A DNA stretch of 64,000 nucleotides from positions 1,860,501-1,924,500 of the forward strand of contig NZ_CP071007.1 of assembly GCF_018417635.1 (NCBI RefSeq), read 5' to 3'. The translations under genes and the position numbers were made by a program. Positions 9,467-18,300 of the stretch are shown piece after piece. Each line of letters opens with the position of its first letter. Position 1 is the stretch's first letter. A model generated the notes under the pieces. The model did no database searches. It was not told the origin of the DNA and worked only from the letters and a program-made list of their open reading frames with translations. This DNA is from Pseudomonas sp. SORT22 (GTDB lineage: Bacteria; Pseudomonadota; Gammaproteobacteria; Pseudomonadales; Pseudomonadaceae).

Positions 9467-10522
9467 ATGACTGAGCCTGTCATGGCGGGTCTCGGCGCTG
9501 CTGCGCGTAAAGCCGGCAATCGCCCTTGGGCATTGGCCGCCAGCGGCTTGCTGGTCTTGGCAATCGGGCTGTGGGCCAATACGGCCGAAGCCGCAGCCGC
9601 GCAAACCGATGACTACTCCACCCAATCGTCCAAGGCGGTAAAAAGCTTGCTGCTGGACGTCACCAAGGCCGGCGCACGCCTGGTCGCCGTGGGTGATCGC
9701 GGCCATATCCTGTTTTCCGATGACCAGGGCAAGTCCTGGACCCAGGCCAAGGTGCCGACCCGGCAACTGCTCACCGCTGTCTATTTTGTCGACGACCAGC
9801 ACGGCTGGGCGGTCGGCCACGATGCGCAGATCCTCGCCAGCACCGACGGCGGCGCCACCTGGAATAAACAATTCGAAGACCTGGCGCGTGAAGCGCCGCT
9901 GCTCGATGTCTGGTTCAAGGACACCCAGCACGGCATCGCCGTGGGCGCCTATGGCGCATTGCTGGAAACCACCGACGGTGGCAAGCACTGGAACGATGTT
10001 GGCGATCGGCTGCATAACGATGACCAGTTCCACCTCAACGGCATCGCCGCGGTAAAAGACGCCGGCCTGTTCATCGTTGGCGAGCAGGGCAGCATGTTCC
10101 GCTCCAGCGACGACGGCCAGACCTGGGAAAAGCTCGAAGGCCCTTATGAAGGCTCGCTGTTCGGCGTCACCGGTACCGCCCAGCCACGCACTTTGCTGGC
10201 CTACGGCTTGCGCGGCAACCTCTACCGTTCCAGCGATTTTGGCGACACCTGGCAACAGATCAAATTGAAAGCCGCGCGCGGCAACCTCGAATTTGGTCTG
10301 GCAAGCGCTACGCTTCTCGATGATGGCAGCCTGGTACTCGTGGGCAATGGCGGCAGCGTGCTGCGCAGCAGCGACGACGGTCAGAGCTTCAGCGTGTTCA
10401 ACCGGGCCGATCGCATTGCCCTGGCCGGCGTCAGCGGGCTGAATGAAGGGCGCCTGGTGCTGGTGGGCCAGGGTGGCGTGCACCTGGCTTCGGCCCAGGG
10501 CGCCGAAGGAGTGCAGCCATGA
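9467..10522 (+). CDS. YCF48-like secreted beta-propeller protein
   Basis: A 351-residue protein with an N-terminal hydrophobic segment (about 22-38) ending 'NTAEAAAAQ', so probably exported. Six Asp-box motifs (S/T-x-D-x-G-x-x-W/F) at about 84, 125, 168, 213, 255 and 301, spaced 41-46 residues, mark a multi-bladed propeller of the BNR / PSII-BNR (YCF48) type. In cyanobacteria YCF48 helps assemble photosystem II; here the organism is a heterotroph and the job must differ. A GGGGGA Shine-Dalgarno precedes the ATG. The stop overlaps the start of the RND gene (ATGA), suggesting that the two proteins act together, for example as a periplasmic partner of the exporter (inference). Confidence 0.88.
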   Translation: MTEPVMAGLGAAARKAGNRPWALAASGLLVLAIGLWANTAEAAAAQTDDYSTQSSKAVKSLLLDVTKAGARLVAVGDRGHILFSDDQGKSWTQAKVPTRQLLTAVYFVDDQHGWAVGHDAQILASTDGGATWNKQFEDLAREAPLLDVWFKDTQHGIAVGAYGALLETTDGGKHWNDVGDRLHNDDQFHLNGIAAVKDAGLFIVGEQGSMFRSSDDGQTWEKLEGPYEGSLFGVTGTAQPRTLLAYGLRGNLYRSSDFGDTWQQIKLKAARGNLEFGLASATLLDDGSLVLVGNGGSVLRSSDDGQSFSVFNRADRIALAGVSGLNEGRLVLVGQGGVHLASAQGAEGVQP

Positions 10523-12924
10523 CCCGTCAGGAGCAGTTCAACATGAACCAGCAGCAACACCATCAGGACAAGGCGACCTTGCTTGAGCGCCTGATCTTCA
10601 ATAACCGCCCGGTGGTGATCCTCATCTGCCTGCTGGTCAGCGTGTTCCTGTTCTGGCAGGCCACGCAGATTCGTCCGTCCACCAGCTTCGAAAAAATGAT
10701 CCCGCTCGAGCATCCGTTCATCGAGAAGATGCTCGAACACCGCAACGACCTGGCCAACCTCGGCAACACCGTGCGCATCTCGGTGGAGGCCACCGACGGC
10801 GACATCTTCAGCAAGGACTACATGGAAACCCTGCGTCAGGTGCATGACGAGGTGTTCTACATCCCCGGCGTCGACCGCTCCGGGCTTAAGTCGCTGTGGA
10901 GCCCCAGCGTGCGCTGGACCGAAGTGACCGAAGAGGGCTTCGCCGGCGGCGAGGTGATCCCGCAGACCTACGACGGCTCGGCCGACAGCCTCGACCAGTT
11001 GCGCAACAACGTGCTCAAGTCCGGGCAGGTCGGGCGCCTGGTGGCCAACAACTTCAAGTCGAGCATCATCGACATCCCGCTGCTGGAGTCCTACCCCGAC
11101 CCGCAGGACCAGGGCAGGCTGATCAAGCTCGACTACCAGCAATTCTCCCATCAGCTCGAAGAGAAGATCCGCGACAAGTTCCAGGCCCAGAACCCCAACG
11201 TGAAGGTGCACATCGTCGGCTTCGCCAAGAAGGTCGGTGACCTGATCGACGGCCTGATGATGGTGGCGATGTTCTTCGGCATCGCCCTGGTGATCACCTG
11301 GGTGCTGCTGTACTGGTTCACCTGGTGTATCCGCAGCACCATCGCGGTGCTGATCACCACCCTGGTGGCGGTGGTCTGGCAATTGGGCCTGATGCATGCG
11401 GTGGGTTTCGGTCTTGACCCGTACTCGATGCTGGTGCCGTTCCTGATCTTCGCCATCGGCATCTCCCACGGGGTGCAGAAGATCAACGGCATCGCTTTGC
11501 AGTCCAGTGATGCCGACAACGCCCTGACCGCGGCCCGGCGCACCTTCCGCCAGCTGTTCCTGCCGGGGATGATCGCCATCCTGGCCGACGCCGTGGGCTT
11601 CATCACCCTGTTGATCATCGACATCGGCGTGATCCGCGAGCTGGCCATCGGCGCTTCGATCGGTGTGGCGGTAATCGTCTTTACCAACCTGATCCTGCTG
11701 CCGGTCGCCATCTCTTATGTCGGCATCAGCAAGAAGGCCATCGAGCGCAGCAAGAAGGACGCCACCCGCGAGCATCCGTTCTGGCGCCTGCTGTCCAATT
11801 TTGCCAGCGCCAAGGTCGCGCCGGTGTCCATCGTCCTGGCCTTGCTGGCCTTCGGTGGCGGCCTCTGGTACAGCCAGAACCTGAAGATCGGCGACCTCGA
11901 CCAGGGCGCGCCGGAGCTGCGTCCGGACTCGCGCTACAACCAGGACAACGCCTTCATCATCAACAACTACTCGACCAGCTCCGACGTGCTGGTGGTCATG
12001 GTCAAGACCCCGACCGAAGGCTGCTCGGTGCACTCGACCATGGCGCCGATCGACGAGCTGATGTGGAAGATGGAGAACACCCAGGGGGTGCAATCGGCGA
12101 TCTCCCTGGTGACTGTGTCCAAGCAGATGATCAAGGGCATGAACGAGGGCAACCTGAAATGGGAAAGCCTGTCGCGCAACCCGGACGTGCTCAACAGCTC
12201 GATCTCCCGAGCCGACGGCCTGTACAACGCCGACTGCTCGCTGGCGCCGGTGCTGATCTTCCTCAACGACCACAAGGCCGAGACCCTCGACCGCGCGGTC
12301 AAGGCGGTGCAGGAATTTGCCGACACCCACAACAAGGAAGGCCTGGAGTTCCTCCTGGCGGCCGGTAACGCCGGTATCGAGGCGGCCACCAACGAGGTGA
12401 TCAAGTCGGCCGAGCTGACCATCCTGATCCTGGTGTACATCTGCGTGGCGGTGATGTGCATGATCACCTTCCGCTCGTTTGCCGCAACCTTGTGCATTGT
12501 CCTGCCGCTGGTGCTGACCTCGGTGCTGGGCAACGCCCTGATGGCCTTCATGGGCATCGGCGTCAAGGTCGCGACCCTGCCGGTGGTGGCGCTGGGCGTG
12601 GGTATCGGCGTGGACTACGGCATCTACATCTACAGCCGCCTGGAGAGTTTCCTGCGTGCCGGGCTGCCGCTGCAGGAAGCCTACTACCAGACCCTCAAGT
12701 CCACCGGCAAGGCGGTGCTGTTCACCGGCCTGTGCCTGGCCATCGGCGTGTGCACCTGGATCTTCTCGGCGATCAAGTTCCAGGCCGACATGGGCCTGAT
12801 GCTGACCTTCATGCTGCTGTGGAACATGTTCGGCGCGTTGTGGCTGCTGCCGGCACTGGCGCGGTTCCTGATCAAGCCGGAAAAAATGGCGGGCAAGCAG
12901 GGCGGTTCGATTTTCGCCCATTGA
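10519..12924 (+). CDS. RND superfamily exporter (MMPL/HAE3-like)
   Basis: An 801-residue inner-membrane protein with the RND layout in a short form: one helix near 35-52, a periplasmic domain, a block of about five helices ('VPFLIFAIGISHGVQKINGI'), then a second copy of the same plan ending with 'ALGVGIGVDYGIYIYSRLES'. At about 800 residues it resembles MMPL/HAE3 transporters moving lipid-like molecules rather than the 1,030-residue AcrB class. No membrane-fusion protein or outer-membrane channel is adjacent; the only partner is the secreted propeller upstream. The substrate is unknown. Confidence 0.9.
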   Translation: MTRQEQFNMNQQQHHQDKATLLERLIFNNRPVVILICLLVSVFLFWQATQIRPSTSFEKMIPLEHPFIEKMLEHRNDLANLGNTVRISVEATDGDIFSKDYMETLRQVHDEVFYIPGVDRSGLKSLWSPSVRWTEVTEEGFAGGEVIPQTYDGSADSLDQLRNNVLKSGQVGRLVANNFKSSIIDIPLLESYPDPQDQGRLIKLDYQQFSHQLEEKIRDKFQAQNPNVKVHIVGFAKKVGDLIDGLMMVAMFFGIALVITWVLLYWFTWCIRSTIAVLITTLVAVVWQLGLMHAVGFGLDPYSMLVPFLIFAIGISHGVQKINGIALQSSDADNALTAARRTFRQLFLPGMIAILADAVGFITLLIIDIGVIRELAIGASIGVAVIVFTNLILLPVAISYVGISKKAIERSKKDATREHPFWRLLSNFASAKVAPVSIVLALLAFGGGLWYSQNLKIGDLDQGAPELRPDSRYNQDNAFIINNYSTSSDVLVVMVKTPTEGCSVHSTMAPIDELMWKMENTQGVQSAISLVTVSKQMIKGMNEGNLKWESLSRNPDVLNSSISRADGLYNADCSLAPVLIFLNDHKAETLDRAVKAVQEFADTHNKEGLEFLLAAGNAGIEAATNEVIKSAELTILILVYICVAVMCMITFRSFAATLCIVLPLVLTSVLGNALMAFMGIGVKVATLPVVALGVGIGVDYGIYIYSRLESFLRAGLPLQEAYYQTLKSTGKAVLFTGLCLAIGVCTWIFSAIKFQADMGLMLTFMLLWNMFGALWLLPALARFLIKPEKMAGKQGGSIFAH

Positions 12925-12931
12925 TGCGGCA

Positions 12932-13016
12932 ATCGCGGGGCAAGTCGGATCGCCGCACCGCCGCTCCCACCCTGGCTGTGGGAGCCGCGGTGCGGCGATC
13001 CGACTTGACCCGCGAT
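12932..13016. repeat. REP pair (inverted), long near-perfect hairpin
   Basis: ATCGCGGGGCAAGTCGGATC... faces ...GATCCGACTTGACCCGCGAT. The arms are almost exact inverted copies through 'CGGATCGCCGCACCG', with a centre around CCCTGGC. It follows the RND gene stop by eight bases and may end its transcript. Confidence 0.88.
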
Positions 13017-13060
13017 GCTTTCAGGTATCATGGGGGTTTCCCGCCAGTGATATCCCTGCA

Positions 13061-13354
13061 ATGACAACCCTCTCCCAAGCCCTCGAATCCTGCAACATGC
13101 TCCTGGTCGACGGCCTGCACGCCTTTGACTTCAGCTTCGACGAAACCGGCCTGCGCATCGAGTTGATGGACGGCCGCGCCTTGAAAAAATACGCGTTCTC
13201 CCCCGAGCAGATCGGCGCCGCCCGGCTCGAAGGTACCGACTGGCTGATCACGGCCGACACCGGCGAGCATCGGCTAGTCTGTATGAGTGCCTTTAGTGCC
13301 CGCGAAGAGGATGACGATGACGCGCCTGCTGAAGAACCTGCTGATCGCCAGTAG
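13061..13354 (+). CDS. Small acidic conserved Pseudomonas protein (possibly DUF5629)
   Basis: A 97-residue soluble protein, MTTLSQALESCNMLLVDGLH at the start, ending in a very acidic tail (REEDDDDAPAEEPADRQ). I think it belongs to a Pseudomonas-restricted family (DUF5629), but I cannot verify that. The Shine-Dalgarno is weak. Its last 38 bases overlap the start of the exported lactonase gene in another frame, so the acidic tail is encoded by the same DNA that carries the next gene's ribosome site and first codons. Function unknown. Confidence 0.75.
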   Translation: MTTLSQALESCNMLLVDGLHAFDFSFDETGLRIELMDGRALKKYAFSPEQIGAARLEGTDWLITADTGEHRLVCMSAFSAREEDDDDAPAEEPADRQ

Positions 13355-14447
13355 CATGAGCCTGATGCTCACCGCCCAGGCCCATGAGCTGCTGGTCGGC
13401 AGCTACACCGCAGGCAGCAGCGAGGGCATCTACCGTTACCGCTTCAACAGCGACAGCGGCCAGATCGACCCCACGCCTCTGCAGGTGCTCAACAGTGAAA
13501 ACCCGTCCTGGCTGACCCTCTCGGTCGACAAGCGCCTGCTGTTCGCGGTCAACGAGAATGGCGCCGGCAGCGGCCAGGTCAGCAGTTTTGCCATCGGCAA
13601 GGACGGCAGCCTCAAGGCCTTGAGCCAGGTGCCCAGCCTGGGCGACGAGCCGACTCATTCCAGCCTCAGCCATGACCAGCGCTACCTGTTCGTCGCCAAC
13701 TACGGCGTGTTGCCCGCCCCGGGCGGCAGCCTCAGTGTGTTGCCGGTAGACCGCAACGGCCACTTGCAGGCCTCGGTGCAGCAAGACCGGCACAAGCCCA
13801 GCGGCGTCAATCCGGAGCGCCAGACCGGGCCGCACGTGCATTCGGTGGTGTCCTCGGACGACGGCAAGTACGTGTTCGCCAGTGATCTTGGCGCCGACAA
13901 GGTGTTTGTCTACCGTTACGACGGTGCCAGCCCCACCCAGCCCCTGAGCGCGGTCGAGCCGGTAAGCCTGCCGCCGGGCAGCGGGCCGCGCCATTTGCTG
14001 TTTGACCGCGACGGCAAGCATGCCTACCTGACCCTGGAAATGAGCGCGCAAGTGGTGGCGTTCGATTACCAGGACGGCAAGCTGCTGGAGCTGCAGCGCC
14101 TGCCCTTGACCGAACAGGGTGATGCCTCGGCCCGCGCGGCGGGGGCCTTGCACCTGTCGGCTGACGGGCGCTTTCTGTATGTCAGCAACCGCGGTACGGC
14201 CAACGAGCTGCTGGTGTTTGCCGTCGATGACAAGACCGGCAAGCTGATGCAGGTGCAGCGGCGCAGTGTCGAAGGTGATCATCCTCGGGAATTCACCCTC
14301 GACCCGAGCGGCAAGTTCCTGCTGGTGGCCAATCAGAAGAGTAACCAGATCGTGGTGATCCGCCGTGATCCGCGCAGTGGCTTGCTCGGTGAAACCGTGC
14401 AGAAGCTGGCCCAGGATGCGCCCTCGGACCTGAAGTTCGTCAACTGA
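13317..14447 (+). CDS. Exported lactonase, 6-phosphogluconolactonase-like beta-propeller (YbhE/PpgL type)
   Basis: A 376-residue protein with a signal peptide, MTRLLKNLLIASSMSLMLTA, cleaved after about 'AQA'. The mature part is a seven-bladed propeller of the YbhE/Pgl lactonase family ('LLVGSYTAGSSEGIYRYRF', 'VNENGAGSGQVSSF', 'GPHVHSV', 'GSGPRHLLFD', 'FLYVSNRGTANEL'). Export fits a periplasmic gluconolactonase such as PpgL of P. aeruginosa, which hydrolyses gluconolactone formed outside the cytoplasm. The ATG at 13317 has AAGAGG at good spacing and restores the whole signal peptide; ATG 13311 is the alternative. It overlaps the upstream gene by 38 bases. Confidence 0.85.
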   Translation: MTRLLKNLLIASSMSLMLTAQAHELLVGSYTAGSSEGIYRYRFNSDSGQIDPTPLQVLNSENPSWLTLSVDKRLLFAVNENGAGSGQVSSFAIGKDGSLKALSQVPSLGDEPTHSSLSHDQRYLFVANYGVLPAPGGSLSVLPVDRNGHLQASVQQDRHKPSGVNPERQTGPHVHSVVSSDDGKYVFASDLGADKVFVYRYDGASPTQPLSAVEPVSLPPGSGPRHLLFDRDGKHAYLTLEMSAQVVAFDYQDGKLLELQRLPLTEQGDASARAAGALHLSADGRFLYVSNRGTANELLVFAVDDKTGKLMQVQRRSVEGDHPREFTLDPSGKFLLVANQKSNQIVVIRRDPRSGLLGETVQKLAQDAPSDLKFVN

Positions 14448-14569
14448 CTATCAATTGCGCTGATGTTTGCTACTGCTGCAATGAATTTCTGTGCGCCGCG
14501 CCAGCGGCGTAAGTTTGAACCACGGCCCCAGACGGCCACTTCAAACCACAGACTTCGAGGGTCAGCGCC

Positions 14570-14749
14570 ATGAACTTCAACCTTTTCCCGGTCATCGCCG
14601 CTTCCGCCATTTCTGCTTCGGTGGTCCTGCCGGCCAACGCCCACGTCGAGCTCAGCGAGCGCAAATCGTCGACCCAGAGCTACACCCAGAAATACCTGCA
14701 ACAAAGCGCCAACTTCTACGCCGCGCTGGACCACAAGTCGCAGCACTAG
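14570..14749 (+). CDS. Small secreted protein, 59 residues
   Basis: ATG at 14570 with GAGGG eight bases upstream. The product starts MNFNLFPVIAASAISASVVL and has a likely signal-peptidase site after 'PANA', leaving about 35 polar residues rich in S, Q, K and Y with 'KYLQQSANFYAALDHKSQH' at the end. A good ribosome site, a complete signal peptide and an in-frame stop support a real gene despite its length. The stop TAG overlaps the stop of the opposing GST gene within CTAG. I do not recognise a family. Confidence 0.65.
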   Translation: MNFNLFPVIAASAISASVVLPANAHVELSERKSSTQSYTQKYLQQSANFYAALDHKSQH

Positions 14750-15339
14750 CGCGCCATGATCGCCTTGAACAGCGCCGACTCCAGCCAACCCTGCAGCCAC
14801 GCCCGCAAGTGCGGGTAGGGCGCCTGGGCAAACCATTCAGGCTCGACCCCGGCGAACTGGCGCATCAATGGCAGTAACGCCGCATCCGCCAGGCTTGGAT
14901 GGTCAGCGAACAGGTAGGCCTGGTGCGCCAGTCGCTCATTCAGCTCGGCCAGCCAGGGTTCAGCCTGTGCCCGGTACTCCTCACGCGAGTGCTGTGGGTA
15001 GCGTTCAGCGTACTTGTACAGATTGACCTGCACCTTGAACTGGCGATCATTGCGCTCGATCAGCGCCTCGGCGGCCTGCGCCGCCTGCGGGTCGGCCGCC
15101 AGTTGCCAGTCTTGCGGATCATGCCGGGCCAGGGCCCAGCGCATGATCTCCAGGCTTTCCTCCAGCACCAGGCCGTCTGCACTCAACACCGGTACCGTGC
15201 CCTTGGGCGACAGTGCCAGAAGCTCGGCAGGTTTGGCCTTGAGGCTGACTTCGCGAATTTCTACCGGACACTCGGCATAGCGCAGCGCCAGGCGCGCACG
15301 CATGGCCCACGGGCAGCGGCGGAACGAGTAGAGGATCAT
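14746..15339 (-). CDS. Glutathione S-transferase family protein
   Basis: A 197-residue soluble protein with a thioredoxin-like N-terminal domain (MILYSFRRCPWAMRARLALR: Cys9 in the usual active-site position, as in Cys-type GSTs), the 'KGTVPVLSADG' cis-proline segment and 'LEESLEIMRW' (the glutathione-binding E-S pair), then an all-helical C-terminal domain. It likely conjugates or reduces using glutathione; the substrate is unknown. Its ATG overlaps the sbcC stop by four bases, so it is the last gene of the sbcDC run, an unexpected partner for a DNA repair nuclease. Confidence 0.9.
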   Translation of the reverse strand: MILYSFRRCPWAMRARLALRYAECPVEIREVSLKAKPAELLALSPKGTVPVLSADGLVLEESLEIMRWALARHDPQDWQLAADPQAAQAAEALIERNDRQFKVQVNLYKYAERYPQHSREEYRAQAEPWLAELNERLAHQAYLFADHPSLADAALLPLMRQFAGVEPEWFAQAPYPHLRAWLQGWLESALFKAIMAR

Positions 15340-18300
15340 CCGCTGACCTCCACCGTGCTCAGGCCATTGCCCTGGCGACGCACCTGGATCTGCACCGGGA
15401 TACGCTCGTGCATTTCCTGTACGTGGGAGATCACCGCGACCTTGCGGCCCTGGGCCTGCAGGCCGTCGAGGGCGTCCATGGCCAGTTGCAGCGACTCCGG
15501 ATCAAGGCTGCCGAAGCCTTCGTCGATGAACAGCGACTCGATGCGCAAGGTGCTTGAGGCCATCGATGCCAGGCCCAGGGCCAGGGCCAGCGAGACCAGG
15601 AAGGTTTCACCGCCCGACAGCGAATGCACCGAGCGCAGCTCGTCGCCCATTTCCGTGTCCAGCACCAGCAAACCGAGCAGGCTGCCACCGCGCTTGAGCC
15701 GGTAGCGCCGGGCCAGCTGACGCAATTGGGCGTTGGCGTGGTGCACCAGCAGGTCGAGGTTGTAGCCCTGGGCGATCTTGCGGAAGGTGTCGCCGGTGGC
15801 CGAGCCGATCAGGGCGTTGAGCCGCGCCCAGCGCTGCCATTCGCCGTAGGCGCTGGCGATCCGTTCGGCCAGGGCCTGGTGCGCCAGTTGCCGGCGCTGG
15901 TCTTCAGCCTGGGCGGCACGCAGTTCGGCGCAGGTCTGTTCGCTGGCCGCCAGCTGTAGCTGCAGGCTGTCGATTACCTGCTCCAGGGCTTCGCGGGTGA
16001 GCTCGGCGTTGCCCTGGGCCTGATGCTGGTCCAGGCGCTGCTGGCGCTCCTGCAGCAGGGTACGGGCCTGTTCGATGGCTTTTTCGGCGTCCTGCAGACC
16101 CTGACGCAGCTGCGCTACGGCGTTGTCGTCCAGTGCCAGCAATTGCTCCAGACCGCTATCGTCCAGTTCCGGGTGGCCCTGGCGCCATTGTTCGATCTGC
16201 GCGCGAACCTCGTTGTGTTCCTGTTCCAGGTTGCTCAGGCGTTCGTCTTTGGCCTTGAGCTCGGCGGCCAGTTCGATCAGTTGCGCCTGGGTTTGCTGCA
16301 GTTGTTGCAGCGCCTGGGTTTCAGCCTGGCGTGCGTGCTCCACGGCCTGTTCCAGATGCTGCTGCCAGTGTTCGGCGCTGGCCTGTTCGCCGAGCAGGGC
16401 GGTGAGGCTGTCGCGGCTGCTTTGATGCTGGTGTTCCAGCTCAGTGCACTGTTGTTGCAGCTCTTCGTGTTTTTGTACCCGCGCCTGTTGCTGCAGCTGG
16501 GCTTTGTCCAGGCTCTGCTGGCGCTCGGCATGTTCCTGCTGTTCGTCCTTTTGCCGTTGCAAAAGATCCAGGCGCAGGGCCAGTTGCTGGTCCAGGCGCA
16601 TGAAGGCGGCGGCCGGCTCCTGGCGCAGGTCGTTGAGGATGTCAGCGGGCAACAGGCTGGCGAAGCTGCCCAGTTCCTGTTCCAGGCGTTCTTCGTCACT
16701 GGCCAGCGCTGTTTGCTGCTGGCTCAGGTGCTGGCTGGCCTGCTGGCTGGCTTCTTGGGCTGCCTGCAGCTGCTGTTGCAGGCGGCTGGCGTCTTTTTGC
16801 AGGGTCAGCAGGGCGTTCTGGCGCTGCTCGTCACGACCGATGTCGTGGTTCAGGTTGCGTGCCTGCAAGTCCAGCCAGGTGCTGCGCTGGCTTGCGTCCT
16901 GAGCGGCCAGCGACGGGTACAGCGGGTGCGCTTGGAGGCTGGGCAGCAGCGCCTGTTGCTGGCTGCCCAGTTGCTCCTGCTGGTGCAGGTACTCCTTGAT
17001 CTGGCCGTTGACCCCGCCCAGTTGCGTGCGCAGCTCATCGAGTTGCTTCTTCAGCCCGTCGACCACCTGCTGGGCATTGGCTTCTTCGTTCTGGTCGTGG
17101 CGGCCGAGGCTTTGCAGCAGGGCTTCGGGCTGATGGTAAGGGTGTTCCTGGCTACCGCAGACCGGACAGGGCTGGTCGTCCTGCAATTGCGCGCGCAGTT
17201 CTTCGACGCTCTGGCTGCGGGCCAGGCGCTGGCGTTCGAGCAACTGGCGAGTGAGGTTCAGCGCCTGTTCGGCGGCGGTCAGCTGGTTTTTGCTATTGAG
17301 GCCTTCGCTGATCAGCTGTTCGCGTTGTTGCAGGGCAGCTTGCTGGCGTTCGCGCAGGGCTTGCAGGCGCTGTTCGAGCTCTTGCTGGTTGCTCCACAGC
17401 CGGCTCAGTTCTTCGACCTGGCGTTGCTGCTGGCGGTTTTTCTGCAACAGCTCGCCAAGCAGGCCGATCTGTTCGGCCAGTGCCTCGGGTTCGGCCTCGG
17501 CTTCGCGGTAGAGCAGGGCCAGGGCGGCGCGTTGCGTTTCAAGCTGGGCGTGGGCCTCGCTGGCGCGTTGCTGCAGGCCCGGCAGTTCGGCACGGCCCTG
17601 GTTTAGGCGGTTGCCCAGTTGCATCAGTTGCTGCAGGCGGTGGCGATAGGCATTCCAGGCTTCGCTCAAGCCAGCCAGCGCCACGCTTTGCTCAAGCTGC
17701 GCGCCGATCTGCTGCAAGCGTTGTTCGCTCAGGCGTTGCTGCTCATTGAGGCTCAGCAGCTGTTGCTGGCCTTCGGCACTGGCCTGTTCGGCCTGCTGCT
17801 TGAGCCCTGTGCTGTTGGTCAGCTCCTGCTGCAAACGGGTCAGGGTGTTTTGTTCGGCAAAGGCCTGGCGTAGCGCAGGTGCGCTGTCGCTTTGTTGTGC
17901 CAGGGCCAGGCCCAGGGCTTCGCGGGCCTTGGCCTGTTCGTCCTGCAGCTGCTGCTGACGGCCTTGCAACTGCTCATGTTGCTGGCGCTGCGCGGCGATA
18001 CTCGCGGCCAGCGGGCTGAGCTGGGCATTGAGCGCCTGCTGGCGGGCGAACTGGTGACGCTGCGGCGCCAACTGTTCCAGGCGCGCAAGCTTCAGCCGCT
18101 CACCGTGCAGGCTATCGTGGTGGTGTTGGGCGCTGTGCAGTTGCGCGCTGGCGGCCTGCACTTGCTCTTGCAGTTGCAGCAGCTCGCTGAGCCAGCTGCG
18201 TTGCTGTTCGAGCAGGCGCAGTTGCGCCTGTTCGGCCTTGAACCCGTCGAGCGCTTGGGTGTAGTGCAGGTCCAGTTCGGCGCGAGCCTCGGCGGCCATG

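Noticed and set aside
10381..12921. 846-codon open frame antisense to the RND exporter
   Set aside because: Low-complexity H/Q/D-rich translation opposite a strong transporter gene; not a protein-like sequence.
16023..17606. Leucine-rich, membrane-protein-looking frame on the + strand
   Set aside because: It is the complement of the glutamine/alanine-rich coiled coil of SbcC; the apparent hydrophobicity is an artefact of CAG/CTG complementarity.
16200..18200. Apparent short tandem repeats (CTG/CAG-like) suggesting a microsatellite or CRISPR-like array
   Set aside because: They are codon repeats for Gln and Leu in the SbcC coiled coil; there are no regular spacers or fixed repeat length.
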